This document shows positions 28,531 through 36,953 of a stretch of 61,644 nt of DNA, one piece after another. The stretch's first letter is position 1. Each line of letters starts with the position of its first letter. The notes beneath the pieces were generated by a model. That model was not told where the DNA came from, ran no database searches, and saw only the letters and a list, made by a program, of their open reading frames with translations. A program made the position numbers and the translations under genes. This stretch comes from an uncultured Prochlorococcus sp. (GTDB lineage: Bacteria; Cyanobacteriota; Cyanobacteriia; PCC-6307; Cyanobiaceae). The stretch lies in assembly GCA_902565305.1 (NCBI GenBank), contig CACFEJ010000007.1, positions 1-61,644 of the forward strand, written 5' to 3'.

Positions 28531-28575
28531 TGATGATGTAGAATATAATATTAACGTTTTATTTGTTAAACACCT

Positions 28576-28692
28576 ATGAAGGTCAGATCTTCAGTCAAAA
28601 AAATTAGTCCTGACGATCAGATCGTGAGGAGAAGAGGTAAAATCTTTGTTATTAACAAGAAAAGACCTCGCAATAAACAGCGTCAGGGTTAA
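28576..28692 (+). CDS. rpmJ: 50S ribosomal protein L36, cysteine-free (zinc-independent) form
   Basis: This 38-aa protein begins [20 protein letters not shown] and ends RPRNKQRQG, diagnostic of L36. The zinc-ribbon cysteines (CxxC...C...H) of ordinary L36 are replaced (SPDD in place of CxxC; INKK later), so this is the C-minus type that needs no zinc. It sits between adk and rpsM as in other bacteria. A TATAAT at 28544-28549 upstream could be a -10 element. Confidence 0.96.
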   Translation: MKVRSSVKKISPDDQIVRRRGKIFVINKKRPRNKQRQG

Positions 28693-28733
28693 ACTTCAAC
28701 CCTTAAATTCAAACTTTTACTTATTCAAAACAC

Positions 28734-29099
28734 GTGGCCAGGATTGCAGGAATTGACATACCTCGCGAAAAGCGAGTTGAAATTGCACTTACATACGTCT
28801 ATGGAATCGGTTTAACGAGATCAAAGCTAATTCTTGCTAATACGGGTGTAAACCCTGATACTCGTGTCAAAGACCTTTCAGATTCTGATGTGCAAAAATT
28901 AAGAGGTGCCACAGAAGATTTCACTTTAGAAGGGGATTTGAGAAGAAAAGAGGGAATGGCTTTAAAACGTCTACAAGATATAGGGTGTGTAAGAGGAAGA
29001 AGACATAGAATGAGTCTTCCAGTCAGAGGTCAAAGAACCAGAACCAATGCAAGAACAAGGCGTGGTTCTAGGAAAACAGTTGCTGGAAGAAAAAAATAA
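28734..29099 (+). CDS. rpsM: 30S ribosomal protein S13
   Basis: This 121-aa head protein forms the B1 bridges and contacts P-site tRNA through its tail. It begins at GTG ([26 protein letters not shown], split: [26 protein letters not shown]) and contains [17 protein letters not shown] and the basic end [15 protein letters not shown]. Confidence 0.98.
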   Translation: MARIAGIDIPREKRVEIALTYVYGIGLTRSKLILANTGVNPDTRVKDLSDSDVQKLRGATEDFTLEGDLRRKEGMALKRLQDIGCVRGRRHRMSLPVRGQRTRTNARTRRGSRKTVAGRKK

Positions 29100-29143
29100 A
29101 TAACTTAATCTATTTAAAAATTAAAGTATTCAATTAAAACATC

Positions 29144-29536
29144 ATGCCAGCTACAGTAAAAAAAACAGGTTCAAAGAAATCGAAACGTAATGTACCCAAT
29201 GGTGTGGTACATATCCAAAGTACATTTAATAATACTATTGTCTCAATTACTGACACCTCTGGTCATGTAATTTCTTGGTCTTCTGCAGGCGCAAGTGGAT
29301 TTAAAGGCGCTCGGAAAGGTACCCCATTTGCTGCTCAAACAGCTGCTGAAGCTGCAGCTAGAAGAGCACTTGATCAAGGCATGAGACAAATAGAAGTACT
29401 TGTTAGAGGGCCTGGCGCAGGTAGGGAAACGGCCATAAGAGCTTTACAAGTGGCCGGATTAGAAATAACTCTAATAAGAGATGTAACTCCATTACCTCAT
29501 AATGGATGCAGAAGACCTAAACGGAGACGCGTTTAG
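29144..29536 (+). CDS. rpsK: 30S ribosomal protein S11
   Basis: This 130-aa platform protein is near the mRNA E-site. Core [37 protein letters not shown] and end [15 protein letters not shown] are standard. Confidence 0.98.
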   Translation: MPATVKKTGSKKSKRNVPNGVVHIQSTFNNTIVSITDTSGHVISWSSAGASGFKGARKGTPFAAQTAAEAAARRALDQGMRQIEVLVRGPGAGRETAIRALQVAGLEITLIRDVTPLPHNGCRRPKRRRV

Positions 29537-29587
29537 GTTTTAACCATTCTCAACCCACCCAAAAAACTATTAACCTCATTATTTTCC

Positions 29588-30526
29588 GTGTTGCAATACC
29601 AGATTGACAGAATCGACCATCAAATAGCAGATGATCGCTCCCAAACAGGAACTTTTTTAATTGGCCCTTTAGAAAGGGGACAAGCTACAACTTTGGGTAA
29701 TTCCCTTAGAAGAGTCCTTATGGGAGGACTTGAAGGGAGTGCAGTTACTGCAGTAAGAATAGCAGGCATTAATCATGAATATGCCACTATCCCTGGAGTT
29801 AGAGAAGACGTTTTAGATATTCTTCTTAATTGCAAGCAACTATCAATAAATAGTTCAAATCCAGAGCTTGAAATCGGAAGGTTAGTAGCGAGTGGCCCAA
29901 TGGAGGTGAAGGCGAATGATATTCAATTCTCCTCCCAAGTTGAAATTGTTGATGGAGAAAAACCGATCGCGACTATCCAGGAGGGTCATAACTTAGAGTT
30001 GGAAATCCATGTTGAAAGAGGTGTTGGATATAGACCCGTCGACCGAAAGAGTGAAGAGACAACTGCTATTGATTTACTTCAAATAGATGCTGTATTTATG
30101 CCAGTGAAGAGGGTGAATTTTACAATAGATGAAACCGCTGTAGCAGAAGGTGGAACGGGAAGAGAAAGATTAAAAATGGAAGTCGTAACAGATGGTTCAA
30201 CAAGTCCTGACGATGCTATTGCTGAAGCTGCAAATCAATTAATAGAACTCTTTCAACCCCTTGCTACTGTCACAATGGTTGAGGAAATTCCTGAAGAACC
30301 TGAACCATCTCCTGAAGCTCAAATTCCCCTAGAGGAACTAAACTTGTCCGTTAGAGCATATAATTGTTTGAAAAGGGCGCAAGTTAACTCAGTTTCAGAT
30401 TTAATGGGCTTCAGTTATGAAGATCTTCTTGAAATTAAGAACTTTGGCTCTAAATCTGCAGATGAGGTTATTGAGGCTCTTGAGCGCATCGGCATTTCTA
30501 TTCCACAAAGCAGAACATCTGTTTAA
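29588..30526 (+). CDS. rpoA: RNA polymerase alpha subunit
   Basis: This 312-aa alpha subunit nucleates polymerase assembly. The N-terminal dimerisation domain (about 1-225) carries [20 protein letters not shown], and the C-terminal domain (about 245-305) carries [20 protein letters not shown] and the helix-hairpin-helix [17 protein letters not shown] that binds UP elements and activators. The start is GTG at 29588; the following TTG is also possible. Confidence 0.98.
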   Translation: MLQYQIDRIDHQIADDRSQTGTFLIGPLERGQATTLGNSLRRVLMGGLEGSAVTAVRIAGINHEYATIPGVREDVLDILLNCKQLSINSSNPELEIGRLVASGPMEVKANDIQFSSQVEIVDGEKPIATIQEGHNLELEIHVERGVGYRPVDRKSEETTAIDLLQIDAVFMPVKRVNFTIDETAVAEGGTGRERLKMEVVTDGSTSPDDAIAEAANQLIELFQPLATVTMVEEIPEEPEPSPEAQIPLEELNLSVRAYNCLKRAQVNSVSDLMGFSYEDLLEIKNFGSKSADEVIEALERIGISIPQSRTSV

Positions 30527-30540
30527 CAATTTTAAAGATT

Positions 30541-30891
30541 ATGAGACACCAACTTAGAATTCCATTATTAGGTAAACCTGCTGACCAGAGGAAAGCACTT
30601 CTAAGAGGTTTAACTACTCAATTAATTAGGGAAGGTAGAGTAACTACAACAAAAGCTCGTGCTAAAGCTTTAAGAAATGAAGCTGAAAGAATGATTTCAC
30701 TCGCTAAAGATGGAAGTTTGGCCTCTAGGAGAAGGGCTATTGGATATATTTATGATAAAAAATTAGTTCATTCATTATTTGAAAAAGCGAAGGAAAGATA
30801 TGGAGACAGAGATGGTGGTTATACACGCATAGTAAGAACTGTATCTAGAAAAGGTGATAACGCTCAGATGGCCATAATCGAGCTTGTTTAA
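30541..30891 (+). CDS. rplQ: 50S ribosomal protein L17
   Basis: This 116-aa protein begins [20 protein letters not shown] and has the family motif [18 protein letters not shown]. It is the last gene of the classical alpha operon; here transcription probably continues into truA, 38 nt on. Confidence 0.97.
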   Translation: MRHQLRIPLLGKPADQRKALLRGLTTQLIREGRVTTTKARAKALRNEAERMISLAKDGSLASRRRAIGYIYDKKLVHSLFEKAKERYGDRDGGYTRIVRTVSRKGDNAQMAIIELV

Positions 30892-30929
30892 GTTAGTTAA
30901 TTTAAGGGGCTTTTACTAAAAAATAACTT

Positions 30930-31736
30930 TTGAAAAGGGTAGCTTTACTAGTCCAATATGAGGGAACTCATTATTCAGGTTGGCAAAAACAAAAAAATGC
31001 AACTACTGTTCAAGAAATTTTAGACAGAGCTCTCTTAAAGATTACGAATCATACAGTAAAGACTTTTGCAGCAGGTAGGACTGATGCTGGGGTTCATGCA
31101 TCAGGTCAAGTAGTACACTTTGATGTTGATTGTGTTGTTCCAGGAAATAGTTATTCTGATGTCTTAAATGGTCTCTTACCTTCATCAATTAGGATCTTGG
31201 AATCAGTTGAGGTAAAAGATAGTTGGCATGCATGCTATTCAGCAATGTATAGACATTATCGATATGTCATTAATAACAGTAAATTCCCAAACTTGTTCAT
31301 CAATAATTGGTCATGGCATAGATATCAAAAAGTATTAGATGAAGTTTTAATGTTAAATGCATCCAAGAAAATGATAGGAGAACATGATTTTTTTGCTTTT
31401 CAGAAAAGTGGTAGTAATAGAACGAACTCAATTACAAAAATAAAAAATATAGATATTAAAAGAGTTGAAGATTTGATTTTTGTTGATATTAAAGCTACTG
31501 GTTTTCTATATGGAATGGTCCGCTTAATTATTGGTCAACTAGTTTTAGTTGGAGAAAACAAAATATCGCCAGAAATTTTTACAGATAGATGGGTAAACAA
31601 AAAGAAAAATGATGTTAAAGAATCTGCTCCAGCTAAGGGGTTATGTTTTGTAAATGCTGTTTATGAAGAAAATGTTTTTAAAAAGATTAATAACAATGAT
31701 TTTTTCCCTGTATTTTTAATTAAGGGTTTTTCCTAA
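30930..31736 (+). CDS. truA: tRNA pseudouridine(38-40) synthase TruA
   Basis: This 268-aa enzyme modifies U38-U40 in tRNA anticodon arms. The catalytic aspartate is in FAAGRTDAGVHASGQVVHFD, and YEGTHYSGWQKQ is the N-terminal family motif. The start is TTG. The truA-rplM-rpsI-rpmE order is typical of cyanobacteria. Confidence 0.95.
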   Translation: MKRVALLVQYEGTHYSGWQKQKNATTVQEILDRALLKITNHTVKTFAAGRTDAGVHASGQVVHFDVDCVVPGNSYSDVLNGLLPSSIRILESVEVKDSWHACYSAMYRHYRYVINNSKFPNLFINNWSWHRYQKVLDEVLMLNASKKMIGEHDFFAFQKSGSNRTNSITKIKNIDIKRVEDLIFVDIKATGFLYGMVRLIIGQLVLVGENKISPEIFTDRWVNKKKNDVKESAPAKGLCFVNAVYEENVFKKINNNDFFPVFLIKGFS

Positions 31737-31782
31737 GTAAGTTTTAATTAAGAGAATTTTTTGTGTAAATCATTCAAAACTA

Positions 31783-31812
31783 TTGTTTAATATTCCTTCA
31801 ATAAGGTAGAAT
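31783..31812 (+). promoter_or_regulatory. Possible promoter before rplM
   Basis: TTGTTT (31783-31788) and TAGAAT (31807-31812) are 18 nt apart in the 114-nt gap between truA and rplM. This is a fair sigma-70-type match, but such matches are frequent in AT-rich DNA. Confidence 0.3.
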
Positions 31813-31850
31813 TTAAGACTAATTTAAATTTATTTGCAGAAATTTGGTAA

Positions 31851-32282
31851 ATGAATAAAACAATTACTCCATCTTTAGAAACAATTGAAAGAAATTGGTT
31901 TTTAGTTGACGCAAAAGATAAGACGCTTGGTAGACTTGCTACAGAAATCGCAATTGTATTGAGAGGTAAGAATAAACCAACATTTACACCTCATCTAGAT
32001 ACTGGAGATTTTGTCATTGTAGTAAATGCCGAAAAAGTTGAGGTAACAGGTAAAAAAGCATCACAAAAATTGTACAGGAGACATTCTGGAAGACCAGGAG
32101 GAATGAAAATTGAAAAATTTGAGTCTTTACAAGAAAGAATTCCTGAAAGAATCATCGAGCAAGCTGTTAAGGGCATGCTACCTCATAATTCTTTAGGAAG
32201 ACAGCAGTTTAAAAAACTAAAAGTTTATAAAGGTGCTGATCATCCTCATGCTGCTCAGAATCCTGTATTATTAAATAGTTAA
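31851..32282 (+). CDS. rplM: 50S ribosomal protein L13
   Basis: This 143-aa early-assembly protein has N-terminal [33 protein letters not shown] and [21 protein letters not shown], all diagnostic. The 114-nt gap upstream may hold its own promoter. Confidence 0.98.
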   Translation: MNKTITPSLETIERNWFLVDAKDKTLGRLATEIAIVLRGKNKPTFTPHLDTGDFVIVVNAEKVEVTGKKASQKLYRRHSGRPGGMKIEKFESLQERIPERIIEQAVKGMLPHNSLGRQQFKKLKVYKGADHPHAAQNPVLLNS

Positions 32283-32291
32283 TTTATCAAA

Positions 32292-32702
32292 ATGAATAGT
32301 CAAATAAAAAACAAAGCTGTATATTGGGGAACTGGAAGAAGAAAAACTTCAGTAGCTAGAGTTCGCTTGATTCCAGGAAATGGACTTATAAAAATTAATG
32401 GTCGTTCTGGAGATGATTATTTAAACTTTAATCCCCTGCACTTAAATTCAATAAAAGCACCTTTGCAAACATTAGGCCTTGAAAATTCTTATGATATTTT
32501 GGTAAATGTTTTTGGTGGTGGATTGACTGGCCAAGCAGATGCTATAAAGCAAGGTGCAGCTCGAGCACTTTGCGAATTATCTCCTGACAATAGGAAACCT
32601 CTAAAAACGGAAGGCCATCTGAGTAGAGATCCTAGAGCTAAGGAAAGAAGAAAATATGGTCTTAAAAAAGCAAGAAAAGCTCCTCAATTCTCTAAACGTT
32701 AA
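32292..32702 (+). CDS. rpsI: 30S ribosomal protein S9
   Basis: This 136-aa head protein has a tail that touches P-site t[22 protein letters not shown] and the invariant C-terminus [18 protein letters not shown] are present. Confidence 0.98.
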   Translation: MNSQIKNKAVYWGTGRRKTSVARVRLIPGNGLIKINGRSGDDYLNFNPLHLNSIKAPLQTLGLENSYDILVNVFGGGLTGQADAIKQGAARALCELSPDNRKPLKTEGHLSRDPRAKERRKYGLKKARKAPQFSKR

Positions 32703-32715
32703 AGGAATTAAAATT

Positions 32716-32976
32716 ATGCCAAAATCAGAAATTCATCCAAAATGGTATCCAGATGCAAAAGTTATTTGTAATGGAGAAGTTGTAATGACTACTGGCTCCA
32801 CCCAGCCTGAATTACATGTTGATGTTTGGAGTGGAAATCATCCCTTCTTCACAGGAACTCAAAAGATTCTTGATACGGAAGGTAGGGTTGATAGGTTTAT
32901 GAAAAAATATGGAATGGGTTCAGCTAATTCAGCCACATCAAAAGATCAAAAAGAAGATAAAGATTCTAAAAAATAG
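32716..32976 (+). CDS. rpmE: 50S ribosomal protein L31, CxxC-free form
   Basis: This 86-aa L31 bridges the subunits. I start it at the ATG at 32716 (MPKSEIHPKWYPDAKVICNG); a longer in-frame extension overlaps rpsI and has no support. Only one cysteine remains, so the zinc-binding CxxC of C-plus L31 is missing, as in other cyanobacterial and plastid L31. The C-terminus is a Lys/Asp/Ser tail. Confidence 0.95.
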   Translation: MPKSEIHPKWYPDAKVICNGEVVMTTGSTQPELHVDVWSGNHPFFTGTQKILDTEGRVDRFMKKYGMGSANSATSKDQKEDKDSKK

Positions 32977-33003
32977 AATTTTCAAAATTAAGCACAATTT
33001 CAA

Positions 33004-34098
33004 TTGGAATACTCAACATTAATTGCAAGGTTGAAAACTGCTTCAGAAAGTTTTGAAAATTTGGAAGTGCAACTTGCAGATCCTGATATAGCTAATGATC
33101 CAAAAAAATTAGAATCCATAGCAAGAGAAAGGTCAAAATTGGAACCTTTGGTGATTGATTTTAATAAGTTGCTGGATACTGATAAAGAAATCGAAGATTC
33201 AAAAAATTTACTAAAAGAGAATAGAAATGATAAAGAAATGGAATCTTTGATAAATGAGGAGTTAATAATTCTAGAGGAATCTAAGATTGAACTGATTCAA
33301 AAAACCACAATCGCCTTATTGCCAAAAGACCCAAGAGATGAAAGAAGTGTAATGTTAGAAATCAGAGCCGGTGCTGGAGGCAACGAGGCTTGTATCTGGG
33401 CGGGTGATTTAGCAAGAATGTATGAAAGATATGGACAAAAAATTGGATGGTCTGTAAAACCTGTTAGTGCTTCCGAGTCAGATATGGGTGGATTTAAGGA
33501 GCTAGTTATCTCCGTTAAGGGAGATTCTGTTTATAGTCAACTTAAATTTGAGGCTGGTGTACATAGAGTCCAAAGAGTTCCAGCTACTGAATCTCAAGGT
33601 AGAGTTCACACCTCTACTGCTACAGTTGCTGTTATGCCAGAGGCTGATCCTGTTGAGGTTAAAATTGATCCAACAGATCTAGAGGTTGGAACAGCAAGAT
33701 CAGGAGGTGCGGGGGGACAAAATGTTAATAAGGTAGAGACAGCTATTGATCTTCTCCACAAGCCCACAGGTATAAGAGTTTTTTGTACTCAAGAGAGATC
33801 ACAGTTGCAAAATCGCGAACGAGCAATGGAAATTTTAAGAGCTAAATTGTATGAAATTCAATTAAAAGAAGCCAATGCAAAAGAGAGATCTCAAAGGCTT
33901 TCCCAGGTTGGAACAGGCGATAGAAGTGAAAAAATTAGAACTTATAATTTTAAAGATAACAGGACAACTGATCATAGATTAGGTTCCAATTTTTCTCTTG
34001 AGCCAATTCTTGCTGGTCAATTAGAAGAAGTGATTAATGCATGCATAGCGCAAGAACAAAAAAGAATGATGGAAGATTTTAATAAAGAAGTAAATTAA
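33004..34098 (+). CDS. prfA: Peptide chain release factor 1
   Basis: This 364-aa RF1 terminates at UAA/UAG. The codon-recognition tripeptide PAT is in [17 protein letters not shown], and the catalytic GGQ is at about 237-239 ([15 protein letters not shown]). It starts at TTG, 27 nt after rpmE, and ends 10 nt from the convergent HNH gene. Confidence 0.97.
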   Translation: MEYSTLIARLKTASESFENLEVQLADPDIANDPKKLESIARERSKLEPLVIDFNKLLDTDKEIEDSKNLLKENRNDKEMESLINEELIILEESKIELIQKTTIALLPKDPRDERSVMLEIRAGAGGNEACIWAGDLARMYERYGQKIGWSVKPVSASESDMGGFKELVISVKGDSVYSQLKFEAGVHRVQRVPATESQGRVHTSTATVAVMPEADPVEVKIDPTDLEVGTARSGGAGGQNVNKVETAIDLLHKPTGIRVFCTQERSQLQNRERAMEILRAKLYEIQLKEANAKERSQRLSQVGTGDRSEKIRTYNFKDNRTTDHRLGSNFSLEPILAGQLEEVINACIAQEQKRMMEDFNKEVN

Positions 34099-34108
34099 GA
34101 TTTTTTTA

Positions 34109-34615
34109 TTAAATTGCAACCCCTATTACGTATTTACTCCATTCTTTATGCTTGCCAGAGTCAATTTGTCTTGTAGCTTCAAAATTTAGATTACTTAATG
34201 GACGATAAGGCCGACGTTTTAAGGGCATATTCGCTTCTTCGGGGGTTCGATTACCTTTTTGTACGTTACATCTAAGACATGCAGTAGTAACATTTTCCCA
34301 GTTATCTGTTCCACCTCTGCTTCTCGGCAAAACATGATCTATTGATAGGTCACTACCCCTATAGTTACAGTATTGGCAAGAATTATTATCTCTCAGAAGA
34401 ATATTTTTTCTTGTTAAAGAAACCTCTCTAAAAGGAACTTTGACGTAGTAACGAAGTCTTATAACTGTCGGCAACTTTTTCCCGCTATGAATTGAATATG
34501 TTTTATCTTCCTCTAAGCTTTCTGCTTTACCTTTAATCATCAAAATTACAGCTCTTCGCCAGGAAGTGATGTTTAAAGGTTCATAAGATGCATTTAAAAC
34601 TAGAGTCTGGCCCAT
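34109..34615 (-). CDS. HNH endonuclease family protein
   Basis: This protein of about 168 aa is counted from the ATG at 34613-34615 (MGQTLVLNASYEPLNIT), the usual start in cyanobacterial homologues; a longer frame reaching 34768 would overlap the alr start. The HNH domain includes CQYCNYRGSDLSIDHVLPRSRGGTDNWENV (CxxC, DHVLPRSRGG, N) and a second CxxC-type pair CLRCN, a zinc-stabilised beta-beta-alpha nuclease fold. It is a chromosomal single gene with no mobile-element context. The biological role is unknown. Confidence 0.88.
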   Translation of the reverse strand: MGQTLVLNASYEPLNITSWRRAVILMIKGKAESLEEDKTYSIHSGKKLPTVIRLRYYVKVPFREVSLTRKNILLRDNNSCQYCNYRGSDLSIDHVLPRSRGGTDNWENVTTACLRCNVQKGNRTPEEANMPLKRRPYRPLSNLNFEATRQIDSGKHKEWSKYVIGVAI

Positions 34616-34683
34616 GCCAAAATACAATTTACATGTCATGCTAACTGTATATTTCAATAAGCGCATATATTTGTGCAAAGTTA

Positions 34684-35883
34684 ATGCAAAATAGGCAAAC
34701 AAATCAGGTATTAAATTTTGACAAATTTCCAAATTTTGAAAAAGATATAGATCTAAAACAAAGAGCATGGATTGAAGTTAAAGGTAAAGCAATAGAAACA
34801 AACGTTAGAAAGTTAAGATCAAAATTAAGTAAAAATTGTCAATTTATGGCAGTCGTTAAAGCTGATGGATATGGACATGATGCGAAATTAGTATCAGATT
34901 ATGCTATCAAAGGTGGAGCATCTCAATTAGGTGTTGCCACATTAAATGAAGGCATTAAGCTTCGTTCCTCTGGAGTTAAAAAACCAATACTTATACTTGG
35001 AAATCTTTATACGAAAAGGGATCTTATTATATGTTTTAAAAATGATCTTATGCCAACTATCAGTAGTATAAGAGAATGTTTAATTTGCAATAACATTGGT
35101 AAGCAATTTGGATTGAAATTTCTTTTACATCTTAAAGTTGATACGGGAATGTCAAGATTAGGATTTGAATACAGTAAATTTGTTCAGCAATTTGAAAAAA
35201 TTAAATCTTTTGAGAACATTTTAATAGAAGGAATATATAGTCATTTATCTTCTGCAGATGAAGCTAACGCATTAGATCCTAAAAGTATTACACAACTACA
35301 AAGACTGAAGTTTAATGAAATGTTAAAGCAAATTAATTTTGATCGAAATAATGAAATTAAGATTCATTTGGCTAATTCTGCAGGAATGCTTATAAACAAA
35401 GATTTTCATTTTCACATGGTACGTGTTGGGCTTTCTATGTATGGATACAGTCCTATAGACAAAATAGATAAAAATTTATCACTTAAACCAGCTTTATTTT
35501 TGAAAGCTAAAGTAGCTTTTATTAGAACTATTGATCCAGGAGTTGGTGTAAGTTATGGAGGTAAATTTGTAAGTCATAGAAAAACTAATTTAGCTGTATT
35601 GAGTATTGGATACGCAGATGGAGTACCAAGAAATCTTTCAGGAAAGATAAACGTTATTCATAATGATAAATTTTATCCCCAAGTTGGATCCATAACTATG
35701 GATCAAATGATGGTGGACATAACAGGTTCAAGTGAAATTAAAGTTGGGAGTACCATGGTATTACTAGGATCTGATGGAGATAAAACAATTTCTCCTCTTG
35801 AATGGGCAAGAAAATCTAATACTATAGCGTGGGAAATTCTTTGTTCTTTTAAAAATAGATTACCGAGAGTTCAAGTTGATTAG
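34684..35883 (+). CDS. alr: Alanine racemase
   Basis: This 399-aa PLP enzyme makes D-alanine for peptidoglycan. The PLP lysine is in FMAVVKADGYGHD, HLKVDTGMSRLGF is the barrel signature, and the catalytic tyrosine is in GVSYGGKFVSHR of the C-terminal beta domain. About 27 extra residues precede the conserved AWIEVKGKAIETNV, so a later start is possible, but no better Met is seen. Confidence 0.95.
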   Translation: MQNRQTNQVLNFDKFPNFEKDIDLKQRAWIEVKGKAIETNVRKLRSKLSKNCQFMAVVKADGYGHDAKLVSDYAIKGGASQLGVATLNEGIKLRSSGVKKPILILGNLYTKRDLIICFKNDLMPTISSIRECLICNNIGKQFGLKFLLHLKVDTGMSRLGFEYSKFVQQFEKIKSFENILIEGIYSHLSSADEANALDPKSITQLQRLKFNEMLKQINFDRNNEIKIHLANSAGMLINKDFHFHMVRVGLSMYGYSPIDKIDKNLSLKPALFLKAKVAFIRTIDPGVGVSYGGKFVSHRKTNLAVLSIGYADGVPRNLSGKINVIHNDKFYPQVGSITMDQMMVDITGSSEIKVGSTMVLLGSDGDKTISPLEWARKSNTIAWEILCSFKNRLPRVQVD

Positions 35884-35944
35884 ACATTTCGATTAAATAA
35901 AAAATTTTGAATGTTTGCAAAAAAATTGATAATGTATAAGAACT

Positions 35945-36033
35945 GGAGAGGTGGCTGAGTGGTTGAAAGCGGCTCCCTGCTAAGGAGTTACAGGAGGTAA
36001 CTTTTGTCGAGGGTTCGAATCCCTCCCTCTCCG
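35945..36033 (+). tRNA. trnS-GCT: tRNA-Ser (anticodon GCT)
   Basis: This 89-nt class II tRNA has acceptor GGAGAGG/CCTCTCC, D arm GGCTGAGTGGTTGAAAGC, anticodon stem GCTCC/GGAGT with loop CTGCTAA (anticodon GCT), a long variable arm (about 35987-36010) and T arm GAGGGTTCGAATCCCTC. Discriminator G; no encoded CCA. Confidence 0.97.
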
Positions 36034-36068
36034 TGATTTATTTAAAAAATTTTTAATTAATATTTGTT

Positions 36069-36857
36069 TTAAAACAAGTCAAGATTAATATCTTTAAGGT
36101 CATAAATAGAATTCAAAATTAAATCAGCGCCTGCATTTCTAAGATTTGTTTCGTAAGAATTACGTTCTTTTAATCGAGAATTTAAATGTAAATGAGGTGG
36201 AGCTATTCCGATACTTATGAATTTCTGAGATGGTATTTCCTTTCTAGCATTTATAACTGTATTTATATCTGCAATAGTATCTCCTACATATGCAATGGGA
36301 ATATTTGATTCGCCAAGTTTATCTCCAATAAGCTTTTTTGATAATTTAATAAAACCTTTAGGATCAGGCTTGTCAGGGGCATCTCCCATAGATATTAATG
36401 GTGGTGATTTTAGTCCAAGTCTTTTTTCTAAAACAAATTTTGCAGAAGCAGACTCTGCACCACTAACAAAACCCCAGATTATTCCATTACTTTGAATTAA
36501 ATCAAAAAACTTTTTATCAACTAATAACTCCTCGTTTGTTATAAAACCAGACCAATATTTACTATCTTTATTTGGATCTCCACCAAAGTAAAACTCTTCA
36601 AAACATTTTACTATTTCCTCTCTTGGAGGAATTTTAAGGTTTAAGTTCTCTTTTTTTATAAATCTTTTTATAAGTTCTAAACTTAAATCCCAGTCATTAT
36701 TCCAGATCCCTTCATTTTTTGCATTATCAATATCTAAATAACTTGGCTCCCATCCGGAAAATTTGTAAACCGTTTTTTTTAATGAAAGTCTATAACTATT
36801 TTCTACACTGCGGATTACCCCATCAATGTCAAACAAAATTAAACCAATATTTTTCAA
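36069..36857 (-). CDS. HAD-superfamily IA hydrolase, function unknown
   Basis: This 262-aa HAD phosphatase-like protein has motif I LILFDIDGVIRSVENSYR (Asp10, Asp12), a helical cap with SGWEPSYLDIDNAKNEGIWNND (split: SGWEPSYLDIDN, AKNEGIWNND), the lysine region DKPDPKGF and motif III VGDTIADI. The IRSVENSYR segment and the cap fit a cyanobacterial HAD subgroup of unknown substrate. Second HAD gene in the window, not closely similar to the one at 15.2 kb. Confidence 0.83.
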   Translation of the reverse strand: MKNIGLILFDIDGVIRSVENSYRLSLKKTVYKFSGWEPSYLDIDNAKNEGIWNNDWDLSLELIKRFIKKENLNLKIPPREEIVKCFEEFYFGGDPNKDSKYWSGFITNEELLVDKKFFDLIQSNGIIWGFVSGAESASAKFVLEKRLGLKSPPLISMGDAPDKPDPKGFIKLSKKLIGDKLGESNIPIAYVGDTIADINTVINARKEIPSQKFISIGIAPPHLHLNSRLKERNSYETNLRNAGADLILNSIYDLKDINLDLF

Positions 36858-36953
36858 TTAATTTTCTCAAATCATCATTATAAAAGATTAGTATTCTTAT
36901 AAATAAAAAGTAAAGAAAAACATTCTATTTATAAAATTATGGATTATCTAAAA

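Noticed and set aside
34616-34768. N-terminal extension of the HNH gene
   Set aside because: Would overlap the alr start and adds 51 residues absent from the usual family start MGQTLVLNASYEP.
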